64,000 nt of DNA, from positions 9,158,325 through 9,222,324 of the forward strand of contig NC_070638.1 in the NCBI RefSeq assembly GCF_947347685.1. Reading direction: 5' to 3'. The stretch is from Pleuronectes platessa. Lineage: Eukaryota; Chordata; Actinopteri; Pleuronectiformes; Pleuronectidae. Made by a program: the position numbers and the translations under genes. Under the pieces are notes generated by a model. The model worked only from the letters and a program-made list of their open reading frames with translations, searched no databases and was not told the origin of the DNA. Below are positions 24,920 to 38,737 of this stretch, one piece after another; position 1 is the first letter of the stretch; each line of letters starts with the position of its first letter.

Positions 24920-26249
24920 AGTCTGAAAACAATATCTGGTTCTGTCCACATGCCACTCACCTTCAGCCTGTCCAGCCCTGAGGGCCTGCATGGCAGTGCT
25001 TATGATCTGCGTTTCCATCCGAGTCCCTGCAAGGAAAGCTCCCTACTTGATAATTACCTTCTGTCCCTCACCAGGAAAGAGTATAATCAGGTTATCATCC
25101 CCCCCACCCCCACACATTCCTCACATTTGAAATGCTAATTGACATGGCTAAAAAGAAAGTGATTTTTCTCTCTCCTGGTATTGACTTTCCCTTCAGTGGT
25201 AAGAATGAACTCCAGTCGGGTCTCCGTTCTGACAAACTTCATCGATCTGTGCAAAATGGAATGGAATGAACTACTGTATCGCGAACAATTATATTACAAG
25301 GACATAGTGGAATCAAGTCATCTTTTCTCATTAACTTAATGTAATTTGTAAGTTGTGTTGATTTCAAGTTAATTCAACTGGCCTCATTTCATTTGTTAGA
25401 TGACCTTAGAACTGCTGAGCTAAGCTGCTCTAACTGGAGGTCTGTTGACTTGAAATGATGAATGAAGAACTTGTGAAGGATTCATGAGTTCATTGGATGT
25501 ACAAATGAATTTTCCTAAGGAATTGGGAGAGAGCTAAAAGAGGGTAAAAAGCAGACAGAATTTTTTACGCACATTTGATAGGTGGTCATAAATGTGATTC
25601 ATTAATGTGGATTCCACTGTTGCTCCATCCAGCTGCTGATGGGTAAATAAGTGTTTGCTATAGGTTTCATCGTATCGATTTTAAAAGGTTGATAAAAGAT
25701 CACTAATTTGGTCTGAATGTCTCCAAGTGGCCAGGAAATGGCCATTTTTTCCAAGTTGAATTAAAGTTAATTAACTATTTTTTTTCCAATTACATGAGCA
25801 GCTGTAATCTGATTTCTCGCTGCACATGGCGCAGCAGCAGGGCACAATTAAGTTGGATATCAGTGACGTGTGATTACTTTTACACAAGGAGAGCTGCACA
25901 CACACAGGCACCTTCAGCTTTCTTCACATTCCCTGTCCATAGAGGGATTAGAATTATTCTTTTAAACCAGAAAAAAAAAAGCGATCTATTATAATCTTCT
26001 AAATATTTACCATTAACTTATAATGACACTCCTGTGAGATCTCAATATTCTCCTCAGAACCTCCTACAGATCTGTTCACAGAGAACCCTCCGCTTTAATT
26101 AGAAGAGAGGAATAGATTAATGTGATAACTACGCAGAAGACGTGGATTAAAAGACCGGGTATTTTAATTTCAGAGTAGATGTAATTAAGTCCAGACCTTA
26201 TAGAGTATCTCACAGAGGTGAAACAGACGAGTGCAACACTTATAATAAC

Positions 26250-26265
26250 ATATATATATATATGA
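26250..26265. repeat. (TA)n microsatellite
   Basis: A short TA run inside an AT-rich stretch. Confidence 0.7.
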
Positions 26266-28283
26266 TATAATATACTGTATATAATGTCACTTTCTTGTGA
26301 TGGGTTAAAAGCTGGCAGTACTGAGTAAAGGAATGAATTCACCGTAACTTCTTGGCATTTTGTCACCGCCATATTTGACAGCAGTTGTTGATGATGGACC
26401 GTAGTATGTGAGGGCAATCTTTCTGTAGCCGTGGTATATATGAGCAGTGTTGCAGACGAGGGAGTCTGACAGCAGTGAGAGTATGGGGTGCTTGGTTTTG
26501 TTCTTGAGGAGTTGTAGGATTTATATACTGGCAAACCGCCTAAACTGCACATATATATTTACTGGTATTTCAAAGCCATACTGGTAATTCTCAGCATCAC
26601 ACACCTTTTCTCTCGCTCACTTTCTACACTCACAATTTACGCTCTGAACTATCTCTCAAAGCTGCCGCACGACTCAAACTCCTCAAGCCGACTGCAGCTC
26701 TTGCACACAGATGAGAAATCACACCCGGATTTGTTTATTCACCTGCTACTGCTGCCACTTACCGCCTAAGAAGAAAGTACTTTTATTTTAATGAGAACAG
26801 TTTCCGCACTGTACTTGTACTACATGAAATATCATATAATACAAAGGAAGCTTGACAAGCACACTTGTCTACAGCTAGCTATAGCTAATCACTTGTCAGA
26901 GCTTTCGGAGACAATGGCTGGCTGTCAAGTCGGAAGTAAATTGCTAAATAAATGCAAACAGGCAATATCCTATTCAGTAGGAGAGATAGAATCTGAGATC
27001 AGATGTAAGGAGAGATGTCATTTCCACCTTAATATCGTCTAATTGATGTCTATTTTGGGCTTTAAAGGGTCATCATGCTCGCCCTGACAGCACGCCACTG
27101 TCAGATACCTCGCTGAATTCTTTTTTTGTGTTAATTAACAGTCACAGTTAGTGCTACTACCAGTGACAAATGTGTTGCATTTATATCAAGACTGCTGCAT
27201 TATTGAAGTCAGCCTGTGTATCCCCGGTTAAGCACATCTAATAGAAAGCGGCAGCAGCAGTAGTTTGGGAGAGTAAACACTAAATGCAGAAATAGAATGA
27301 ACAACAGTAACGCTGGATTGCCCGATGCATCATTTCCTGTGAACCTCTCGTTTGTAGAATGGGTTTGTGTTAATGAACATCTTAAGGATGTAATATACCT
27401 TTTAAATTAATACTGAGAAGCAACAGGGGCCTCACGCTGGCATGTTCTACATATAGGCTCCTTACTCTCATTATTTTTTCTCCATTTCTTCCACATCCTT
27501 GCGTCGTTATATAACACTTCATATAAAGCTATTCTCCTGTTAGGATAAAGTAGGTCACGCAGGTATCAGGTTTGTTTGAGATGTCTCCGACCGCCCAGTC
27601 TGCAGATCTGAAAGCAGATGACCCGATTCAAAGGCAGCGTCCACAAAGGCGGGCCAAGTGCACGGACGCCTACCTGCTGGGACTGAATGAGAGCCGTTAT
27701 CGTGATCCTTTAAAGTAAAGAGAGCCAGGTTTAGGGGGCATTATATCGTGCAGTCAATGTCAACACTTTCAGTTGGCTGTTGTGTTGAAAGGACGGCGGG
27801 CACCTCGCTCCTCATATCTAAATATTGCACAAAGGGGGGGGGGATGTAAAAGATTAAGTGGTTGGTGTTTGATGGCTGTGTCATATCTGCAGAGACGGGG
27901 ATCAGAGTGAAGAGGCTGTGTTTGTTTAGGCACCACCAAGTGTTCCAGGGTGAGCAGACTGTGTGAATAAAAGACATTCAAATGCAGTTTTTATTAATGA
28001 TCTAGTCAGACGACACGAGACTCATGTTTGAGGAAAAGGCAAAAAGCAGCGTGAGATTCCTGAAAAGATGTTCTCGTCTTCTTCTCCTGCTGCTCTGTAA
28101 CACATTGTAGGTTTTCTCGCTAATTTATGTTTGATTTTGAAATATTCCCTGCTCCAGCGCACCAGCAGCAAAGGTTAACAACACGTCCCAGCACAACATT
28201 TGTCTCAAGAAATGCCATACATTGTGCTGATGGAAGACCCTCCCTGGTGCCACACTGGTATTTCCAGTCCTGTGGTTGAATGA

Positions 28284-28312
28284 ATGGTGGTGGTGGTGGG
28301 GGGGGGGGGGGG
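28284..28312. repeat. (TGG)n/poly-G tract
   Basis: Several TGG units grading into a G homopolymer. Confidence 0.85.
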
Positions 28313-31085
28313 ACTGAGCTATTGTGCTCTAACTCCTCTCTGGCCCCGGGCCATACACATCCAGTCTGTCATCCATTGATATGCTTGGCTTGCCATTTTA
28401 TAATTCATATTGAAAGCTGCGGGTCCACTGCAGTGAGATCATGAATTATCAGCTAAACCATGGGAGATTCACAGATGACTGGTCAGACTGGGAGCGGAGA
28501 ACAAGCACAAAGGAAGGGAAAACATGGGATACATCAGTCTTGCACGGAAATTCTGCCCAACTGAAACTATGTCGACAAATAAGGCAGTGGGTTCATCATC
28601 TGGGTTCAATAGACTTTGCTACAGATTGAAAGCCACATGGAGACGGACAAACCATTTAATTCCCCTACTGCTTATTTACTATTACAGTTTGTCCCAATCC
28701 CTGAAGTTAGCGTGCGGCCATTCAATTTGTGTTAATGCAGTCCCGCAGATATCTTTCTGTACATCGTCCCGTAACAATATGCTCTTTTAATAATATCCGA
28801 GGACCTGGAAAGTTTTGAATCATAAGAGAACTTGAAATTGAAATGAGCCAGTCCCATGAATCTCCAGGATCAGTTTTCACTCAGAGGAAATGAAATACAA
28901 TATCACCCTTGATAGGCTCATCCCAGATTTATTGCAATAGCGATTTCCTGAGTGCGTTTTTTTGGTAAAGCAAAAGCAGCAAGAAGACGTATCTGTCCAA
29001 CATGCGCACGTTAGAAAACCTGTTTCCCCTTTAGGAGAGAGGCCGGTGCTTCAGTGTGTGCTGGGCTGTGATTGTAAAAGTCGCTGTTATATGTCCAGCT
29101 GATGAACAATCACTTAATTTAATGGGCTAGGAGTTTCTGACAGTTTGATTTCATTTGTTAAGCATGCTTTAAATCTCACTCGCCCGCAGCATCTCAGAGC
29201 CGTTCAATTCACACCCCTTATGGTAACAAGTTGTATAAACACAGCTCCAGAGGCCTACCTCACTCTTTCCTTTCTTAAAGGCTGTCTGCACTTGCTTTCT
29301 TTCTCCGGGGCAGCCTAATTCAAATAATAGATGAGTCCAGCTTGCGACCACAGAGTAGTTTACCCCGGAATCTAAACTTTTGGATTTGCTCGGTGTAAGT
29401 CACTGCTTCACAGGAGGGTTCAGCTGTCATAACAAAGTAATGCGTTTAATCTTGAGAGGAAGCAGAAGGGTTTCAACTAAAATCAAGTCTGCACATTAAA
29501 TAGATGTGGAGTTTTTTTTTTCTTTTCTTCTTTTCTTCCTTTCCCTGTGTGTGGGAAGGTGAAGCCGACAGTATAAATCTGGTTTGCAGCAGAGACAAAA
29601 TTATTTACAGGGTCAACAAGAACCTGTTAAGTTTTTGTGCGGTTAAGTGTTCACCTAGAACTTTAAAAATAGCTTAAAGGGCATGCCAGAGCTAATTTAA
29701 TTTGACCAAAAAGCACAAGAGCTAAACAAACACGCTAAAACAAAAGCAGGCATATAATATTTAACACCAAAGGGAAGCTGGGCGGAGGCGATCAAAGCGA
29801 ACTGTAGCTCTGGAAAAAGCACCTGAGGCCAGAGTGAAGCCAGACTTTGAAACACAAATGTCCGGGACTGACTGATGGATACGGTTTCACCATTGATCAG
29901 CTGGATGCCGCATAACTGAGCGATGCAGCTGCACGATTGGCTGGCCAGTCAGGTGCTGGGGCACGAGGATCTCCTGCCCAATACCTCATCACCGCTTCCG
30001 TGGGCAGTGCAAGACGCAACACACCGAGAAACAACTGTGTTTGGATAGAATCCGTCCGATTCTCATAAAAGAGAGTCACCAGTACAGCCGAGCAAACACG
30101 AGATTCAGCTTACCCCTCAGGAGGCTCACTCTTTAATACATCTTATTCACTTGACCACATGGCAGCTGACATAGAAAGGAATGAGCTTGTAACTGTCTCG
30201 GTGAGTGGTCATTTTACTAGTAAATATAGCTGAAATCCCAGACCAGCCACTCGCTTTAAATTTATGTGTATGGGGATCTTCTCAGATGACGTTGTGGTAA
30301 TAAAATCAGGATTGTATCCGTGCCGAGCAGCCGCCTGGAAAGGGACGTCTAGCCTGTTATTTTTATACCTCATATTACAGAAACGGAGAAATGTGTAAAT
30401 ATGAACAGCTTTATTGGGAATTTGCTTGATTTAATATAATGTATATTTGAGCGCAGAGTGCAGCAGAGGAGCAAACAGATAAAGGGCTGAAACCGGCTGA
30501 CACCAGGCAGAATGAAAAGCCGATTTGAAGCCATGAATATTCTTATTAGCTTGTTGCGTCATCCTTCTAGCGACTTCTTGAGCCAGCTTTAGCTAATTTC
30601 CATTGAAGGTACTTTGCGACAGTTTTCGACGACATCCTCTATATCACACATTAAACCCACACAGCAAAGCCATATACTAGCTCCTGCTATATCCTCTCTC
30701 ATTATGACTTGTGTATCTTTAAGCATTGTTCCACGCAGAGAGCTTGAGTTCGGATACGAATGCCATTGGAACAAAACTTTTCTGGTGGTTTATCTTTTAT
30801 GTCAGCTGGGGTCAAAGCTAATGCGGACAGTGGGCAATGGATGGCAATCAATAAAATAAATTATGATGCATTTGGTAAATGGGCTTTTGTGCACTTTCTT
30901 TGACCCGTGTGCGTTTTAGTGTGTGCACAGACATGTCTGTTCGGACAGAGAGGGACTGATGTGTAAATATAAACTTAAGACTGGTTCCACTTTGTTTCGT
31001 CTGCCAATGCTTTCTTGTTCATTTCACTCACTTTTGCATGGCTAGTGCTCATATACGATCCAAATCAGTGTAATGATGTGTGCTG

Positions 31086-31087
<2 letters not shown>

Positions 31088-31123
<36 letters not shown>
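31088..31123. repeat. (CT)n microsatellite
   Basis: About 16 CT units, one TTT interruption. Confidence 0.9.
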
Positions 31124-31124
<1 letters not shown>

Positions 31125-34100
31125 GTGCCTGCAGGCCAGCTCTCGCCACAGGCAATGAATGCAGGTCTGTTGCGTTCACTGTATTAGTAATCTCCTCAGG
31201 CTGAGTCTGTGCCATAGAGCATGACCGCACATTTTTTTGTGCAGGAATTAAATGTCACCTCGGGGCGGGTCACCTGCAAACAAAAGGCCACCAGGCGATT
31301 TGCAGGTATAAACAGTCCAAGATAAGGAAGCCCTCTCCTGCCGTGCAGGAAATTAAATAAGTGTGCAGAAAGAGGAAAGTCAGTAAAATAGCAAAGCACA
31401 AAGAACTCTTTTGTTTGTTTTACACTATCTACATCTGCAATCCCCCCTTATACTGCATATTCCCGCTGGGTGTGTGAGGCACAATGGTCTCGTCGAAGAT
31501 GAGGGGCAGGAAACTGTCTGTCATCAACATCTCTCCATCTGTGCATCTCTTATCAGCGCTCCTGCTTTCTGCCTCGCATTGACCGGAATGCTGGTGGAAG
31601 GGAACGGGGCAAGGTCATCGCACTTGAGTCAATCAAAGTGGTCGGTGCTCCAGAGATAGCAGCAGGCTACTGCGAAGGAATGTGCCTGGATGCTATTTTT
31701 CACTGGCCTTCCTGGTTCCTCTCCTAGACACTCCAGACAGAGCTGTATAACAGATCCAAATGCTTCCCCCTGACAGACTATACAGCATGTGCATGTGTGT
31801 TTAATGAGAGGCTAAATCTTTGCATGAATGGGGGACTCCACGGACCACCGCGGCCTGAGAGGCGAGCTTACATGTTCGATGGAGACAGCCACCAGCAGGC
31901 ATCTGTCAGCTGCTTCACGGTAGCATTGAAACCGTGCCTGCCACTGTAGAGGAGCAGCAGAGTGCAGGAGGGAAAAAGTGCTGTAAAGTTTGTTAACTTA
32001 ATTCTTTCACCTGTATACATTCTTGACCTTTTTAAACAATTCAATCACATGATAAATAACAGAGAAAGAAATTAAAGGCTCATACAAAGTCAAGTTCAAT
32101 GGCTACCTGACGAGAATCCTTTCAAAATAAAGTCACAGATTTTCTAGAATTCTTTAATTTGAGGTTATGTTGCCAAACCAAAGAATTCCACCAGCATTGT
32201 TCAATAAAAACCCATTAAAGTAAATGATAATGGCTCACACAAGCAACAGTAATCACATGTTAGCAGATTCATTTGTCAGTGGTAATGATCACTCAGCTTC
32301 TCCTGTCATGTGACTTTCCTTGAAGGTTGAAGCAGTCTCTGGAAAGTCTCCTCCGTCTCCAGAAAACCTTTATTTTCCTGAAGTTGCGAACGAGAAATGT
32401 TTTTAATTGAACTGTCCTGATTTAAAAGTCAAGTCCTGGTGCCTGAATTCTGTAAAAAAAAAAAAAAGGCTTGCCGAGGGATGGACATTGTTAGCAGGAG
32501 TTCAGGATGTGTCCTGAAGACATCCCTGATAAGAATCGCCCGTTAATGTAAGCCAGCAAAGAGTCTGCCTTAATTGAATAAAAAAATAAATATTTAAATG
32601 TTCACTGAAATGCGCACTAGATTAAAAACGTATGTCAGAATGAAAGAGGAAAAACAAAATTATTAATTTTTCGGTTCTTCCGTGCGCCGAGTAGAATCAA
32701 GAAAATGTCTCTTCATGCAAATGTTAAACCAAAACAGTGCTGACCCTCCTCATCTGCATAAAAAAACTAAACCACATCTGTATCACTCCAACCTCTTCGG
32801 CACACGTGGGTTTGTTTAGACCAGGTTTAGAAGACACGAAAGCACCAGCATGATGTTTGGTGCCTGTGGATAGTGATAGCACCATTGTGTTAAAGGTTAC
32901 TGCTGGCCTTGCACGAAGATAAACCCCCTTATCAGAATTGTCTCAAGGCCTCGATCTCCGTTCCCAGTCATCCCGAGTCTCCAGCTCATTATTCATGTAA
33001 TCCATGTTCCAGCTGCAGCTCTTCCCTGACACCCTGTCTATGTGACGCACTGAGTAAGCCTGGGCTCAGCTCTGTTTGGGCAGGGTTGGGTGGAGGAGAT
33101 GCGGGGTTGATTAGGAGGGTGAAATGGGGAGGCTTTGCCCCAGCAAACAAGAACAGAGGCACAGGCATGTGATGGAGACGCATCCACATCCTCCCCCCCC
33201 CTCCCCCTTTCTACCCTTCATCCTCCTCCTCTTTTCTTCTTCATCCCCGCCATTGGGGAGCCACCTGACTTATTCCGAGACGTTTTCCCTGAGCGGAAAA
33301 TCGAGACGGGGTTTCGGTGCAGGGGTAAAATATAGGCTTTATGGGGGGTTAAGCATCACTCAGGGTAGATCAAACCTGTGAAACTGTGCCCCTGCTGCAC
33401 ACAAGAGAGTTTTTTTTTTTAAACTCACCTCTTTCTGCGTGTTTCATCAACTCCCCTGCAACAAAAAAAAACTGAGAAGCAACAGCATGTTATACATTGA
33501 ACGAGCAATGATCTAATTCTGTCAAAATGGCACTCCCCCGGGAGCATATATGTTCCTTTCATCTTCCAAGTTGAACATTTTTTTTTCTTTCAAATGTTTA
33601 GCCCTTGTTGACAGTTATTTGTATCATTGTGAAAGGGTTGTTTTCTAAGGAGACTATACAAGGTGTTGCATTATACTCTCGCTTTAATCCGAGTGATGTG
33701 TCCACGGACCCAACAAATGAAGACATTACATCGAGGAATGTCTCCTCAACTGAATTATTCCTGTCATGACTTATATATTAACTGCCTGCCGCCTTTACAT
33801 CCAGAGGATTATACGTATCAGTAATATAATGATGCCCCTCTCTCCCCGTGCTGGCTTTCTTTGAAGTGCGCGCTCAAGGGTCAAGGATCATCCAACCAAC
33901 TCAGGATAAAACCTTGATTCCTGTGGTCGAATTAAGCCCCAGTCATTACAGCCTCCACTGTCTGTTTTCTTTTTTCCCTTTGGTTCTTCCTCCCATGGGA
34001 GAAATTCTTCATCTACAGTCTCGTGCAGCTGAGCGGGTGTTTTGGATGGAGTTAAAATGAACCACTGTGTTGACCGTGCAGCAGTTATGTCTAAATTGTG

Positions 34101-37100
34101 ATATTTGTGAGCATTGTGCGACTTCAGACTGTGATTTTTTTTGTAGCAGCAGCAAAACAGGACGGTCTGTGCATTTCTAATATTTCACTGCACTTCATTG
34201 AAGGTCGTGTTTGCAGCAAACTCAGGGAGTTTTCCACCAATTTCCAATCCTTTGTCTCATAATCGTAGCTAACAGGTCATGCTAACCTTGAACACGCCAG
34301 ATCTGTTGTAGCGATTCGAGGAAACAAGACTCCTGCTAAACAATCAGGGCAAATAAATATCTTCAAACTTTCCAAATAAATGTTGATCTTACATTAGTAT
34401 TTTCAAAACCTTGTCGTTTAGCAGGAGAGTGGCATGGTAACCCCAAAATCCTTTGTTGTTAGTGACATACAGTTTGCAGTTTACAGGGATAAAGGTGGCA
34501 GATTTACCTCATGTCAAATCTTCTCATACCCCTGACAACAACTGTGGATTTTGGGGAAAATAAATGGTGTTACTACTGTGAGCTAATACTGTTGCTAAAG
34601 ATTCATGAGATGGTGTGATATTTAATATTCCCATGAAGGCTGCATATTCAATTTAATGCGAAAAGGCTGAGGCTTAATGTCAAAAAGTCCAACATCCTCA
34701 CCAACTGTTGACCTTTGGAGCTAATATGCCCACATTAAAATTTTAAATTCTTTAAACCTTTGCTCCTGAGTAAAAACAACAAAAAAAGACACCACTTCCC
34801 TAAAAATAACTCTTAAAATGCCAGTTGTTGCATTTATTAGAGAGAACTACTATAGCTCTACTAAATGCAACCACTTACTGTTGAGGGGAGGGTTTTTAGA
34901 GGAACTGCAATTATGCGAATAAGGTGGGAAATGTTTTTATTTTCCCTTTTAAATTCATGCTGCTTCACAAAAAGAGAAAACATTACATGCCTGCATCTGG
35001 CGTGATAGGATCTGGCTTCCTCTCCATGGACCCACCTGAGGAGTTAAGAGGCAGCGACAGGGCCGATCTCACTCAGTCTCTGCAAAATGACGAATGTTTC
35101 CCCTTAAACCCGTTCAACGAGACATGCTTCAACATGTCACATGTGGTTCCCTCCTCCCCCTGTGTTTTTATTTTTTAATAAATGAAATAAACAGGAGGTG
35201 AAGTACAGAACAGTCCTCAGCCGTGAATACAAATGATGGATTTGGAATTCGAGGTGGCAACACTGAATTCATACATCACCAGAAAGAAGGAAACGGATAC
35301 GACTTAGAGCGCTTTGTCTAACCACAAATGGACTCGGCCCTGTATTGCCAGTTTCTATTTTAGCATCCTTCTATCGGAATCAAGAGTCTCTGATAGCAGC
35401 TGTCTGGGAAAGGCGGGTGTAGCCCCGGGGTTTGTGGTTATGTCTGACACTGTCTTTAGAAACACTTCCCAGCAAGGTAGACCAGAGCTGGGACTAAAGT
35501 GTCACGGGGAAACGGTGCCATATGTCCAAGTAGATTATTTTTTTCAGTCTTTCGGCCGCGCTCCAGCGGTTGATATGAAACAGGAGCCGTTGTGGTATAG
35601 TGAGGAGCTTCGGGGTGTTGTCTGTGTTTGAATAGAAGGTGTTATTTTGTGAATCCCAAATCTCCTTTTCTCATCTCCCACCTTGCCTCCTGTGTGTCTC
35701 ACATCTGATGGGCAGTCAGGTAGCGCACGTGTCGCACGTTCTTTCGGCTGCAGCACTGAACTCCCTTGCAAATGTAGGGATGTGGAGCTGTGAAGTGTGT
35801 GTGTGTGTGTGTGTGTGCTGTGAATTAGTCCAGTCCAGTCCGTCATTTTAGAAATATGTGCGTAGACATTTAAAGAGTCCTTTTGTCTTATTTTCCACAT
35901 GAAAACTTTACCGCATGGTCTCTTGAAATTGTTTGTTCCTTTGGCCGGCAATCCAAGTGTGTCATGGAACAGATTAGAAATACTGCAGTAAAGAACAAAG
36001 AGACTGGGGGAAAAGAGAGAGGCCCAACAATTATGAAGCTGTTCCCTAGATTGGGTATTACATATGTTTTTTTCATTTTTTAATATTTTTTTTTCCACTT
36101 CATAAATTCCCATTGAAAATCTTTACTCCACCCGAGCAAAACATCCTATATGGCCTCTCTGTCAGTCCGGATATTGGATTATGGAAGCATCCCCTGCTGT
36201 TGGAGGAAAAGCTTGACTCTAAGATCTTGTCTTTCTTCCAAAGATGTTGGCTACCAGTAATATAAGGAATAAAACAACACAAAAAGACAAACAATCTTGA
36301 AGTACTCCTGCTGTGACCACGGTGGGGGCACTCTTATTTGACTAAAGGCTACACCCTCCTTTATGCTGCAGAGAAAGCGTCCCTGTCAGACCCTGCAAGC
36401 CCAGAACAATGGGGGCCAGCCCTGGGCAAACAGGGCCATTTGCATGCAGCTGTTTGCCGTTTCCAGAACCACAAAGGCCAATCAAAGGAACCTTAATGGA
36501 GGATGACAAGCGTCAACCAACGCCTTGGCTCTCTGTCTGTTCCAGCCCTCTTCACTCTGTCTACCCTCCAAAAGTGGCCCAGTTTTTTTTCTTTTAAACA
36601 CTGATCAAACATTCCTCCACTCCCCCCCCCACCCCCCCTTTACATTTTAAGGGTTAAAGGTTGATTAGGACGCAGACCGGCAGAGATTAACCCGAATCTA
36701 TGTGTACCGGTCCGGCACAGCCACACAATTAGAAATATCTCACCACAAAAACAAAAAGAACTCTATTATTCTTTTGGTTTCATCTCCAGGGTTTTGAAAA
36801 GGCACCAAGTGTAACTCTGGATGTTTTCAGATTGGTCCATCTGAGCCACAGTGTCACTTTCCAATTTCGAGGGTGTTGATAGAAAACAAAATATGCACGA
36901 TGAGGGATTGGAGGGGCGGGGGTGTGGTGGCTGGGAGTGAATTAAAGGCTGCCAACGGTAGAAGAAGGGAAAAACTCCCAGAATGCAACATATTGAGAAG
37001 TGGTCCTGGCCTTTGCTTTGCTCTCTTGAGCTCAATAGACGGCTTAGCAGGCAGGTCAGGGGGAGGAATCTGAAAAGCTACTTTCCCTCGCAGTCACTCA

Positions 37101-37730
37101 CTGACCAGAATACATGATAAGGCTCCGTGTCAACAAGGCCAGGAATAGGGATCACAGCCAATTATGACTTAGTCCAAGTGGTTACCATGGCAATTTTGAG
37201 TAAATGCTCTCAATAACGCATTATTCAATTCCCTGACGGATCGTGTAATTTCATGTTAATCTGAGGCACAGACACGGAGAGAGCAGCTCATTTTCTTTCT
37301 TTCTTGAATACATATACACACACACAGGCATCTTGTTGGGGCCTATTTTTCCTTCCTCCAGTTTTCTTGACACTGTTTTCCCTGCAGCTGGTGCCTTTCT
37401 GTCGCAGTATTCAACTGCTGCAAAGTTGAGCAGTCAAACAAAGCACATCTCACAGAACGTCAGATGAAAAGCTTTTCATACTTCCTTAAGACACTGACAC
37501 TTGTGCACACAAACAATCATCCCCTATTTTCCCGAGATCTCTCGCAAAACTTGTCTAAACCCAGAAAATCAGCACCTACATCCAGAAACCTTTTGTTGTC
37601 GCAAGGTATTTCCTCCATAGCTGCGCCTCAATCCGAAGATCTCAAGCAATAACCAGTAAAGCCGACAAAGAGTACATTCCCTTGAATTCAGCTCCCCTCC
37701 TCTTTCCCCTGCATGGCATGAAAAACTCCC

Positions 37731-37738
<8 letters not shown>

Positions 37739-37767
<29 letters not shown>
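37739..37767. repeat. (AT)n microsatellite
   Basis: About 14 AT units following GTGTGT. Confidence 0.9.
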
Positions 37768-37769
<2 letters not shown>

Positions 37770-38097
37770 AAATTTCTCGACAGATTTGTCATCACTTGCA
37801 CGATTACAAGCTGACAAGACAGTCATTAATGAGACGGAGACTATATGCAGTTTGGAGAAGAGGCAATTTGTTCTTAAGGCCGCCAGTACAGTCCAGATAC
37901 TCCCCCTAATTGATGTAGTGTTAGCCTATGACCGGAGAGATCTATGCAGGCGAGGGAGGAGGAGGCCAGCGAGGCACAGTCCTAATCAATCGCTTGGTCT
38001 GTGTTGACAGCAGCATGCCATCATGCCATAGCGAGCTGATAGATGGGCCGAGTCGGTAGTGGACAGCCAGAGAAAGAAGGTTATGGAGGCAGATGGC

Positions 38098-38140
38098 GTG
38101 TGTGTCTGTGTCTGTGTGTGTGTCTGTGTCTGTGAGGGTG
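38098..38140. repeat. (TG)n/(TGTC)n microsatellite
   Basis: A mixed TG and TGTC repeat. Confidence 0.85.
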
Positions 38141-38713
38141 TTTTAGCCGAACGACGGTCTCTCTGCTCAGAAATAAAAAAAAACTAAAAACTCCATGAAA
38201 TGCATTCTTTCTGTCTGCTCTCTGTTGCTGCCGTGATAAACCCGTCACTCCCTCCATGAGGAACGGCAGGCGGAACAATCATTAGTCTTCGCGGTAAAGC
38301 CGGAGACTTCACTCTGTGTTTTATCATCCGCCACCCCGGACAGGTTTTCTGAAAGGTGCGGGTAATTGTACGGGTTATTGGAATAGATGGAGTGACCCCA
38401 CAGCCCCCCACTTATGGCGCGGCTACACCGACGTCTCCTAATGAGGTGATAAACAGTCCGGCTAAGCAGAATCTACTGGCCATTAGATAGATCATGGTAT
38501 TATAATGAAATGTCCTGTGGCCGAGTGCCAGGGAATTTATACCATTAGTTTCATATTTTGTTACCCTGCCACCAGGACTAGTGTGTGCAGAAGCTTCTCC
38601 TAATATGCGATGACTTCAACATTGTATTTCACAGATGTCTGTGTCTCCTGCGTGTGACGTGCAGACTGACACACAGTATCATTACAAGTGGGCCAGGCAC
38701 AGCCATGTGGGTC

Positions 38714-38737
38714 GGGGGGGGGGGGGGGGGGGGGGGG
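38714..38737. repeat. Poly-G run (24 nt)
   Basis: The longest uninterrupted G homopolymer in the window, 1.2 kb upstream of the first SUEL exon. Confidence 0.9.

Noticed and set aside
26076..26552. 158-codon minus-strand frame in intron 2
   Set aside because: No domain, AT-rich and contains a (TA)n-derived Ile/Tyr run; likely chance.
35544..36113. 189-codon minus-strand open frame
   Set aside because: It crosses a (CA)n repeat (His/Thr run), has intron-like composition, no recognised domain and no start context or splice support.
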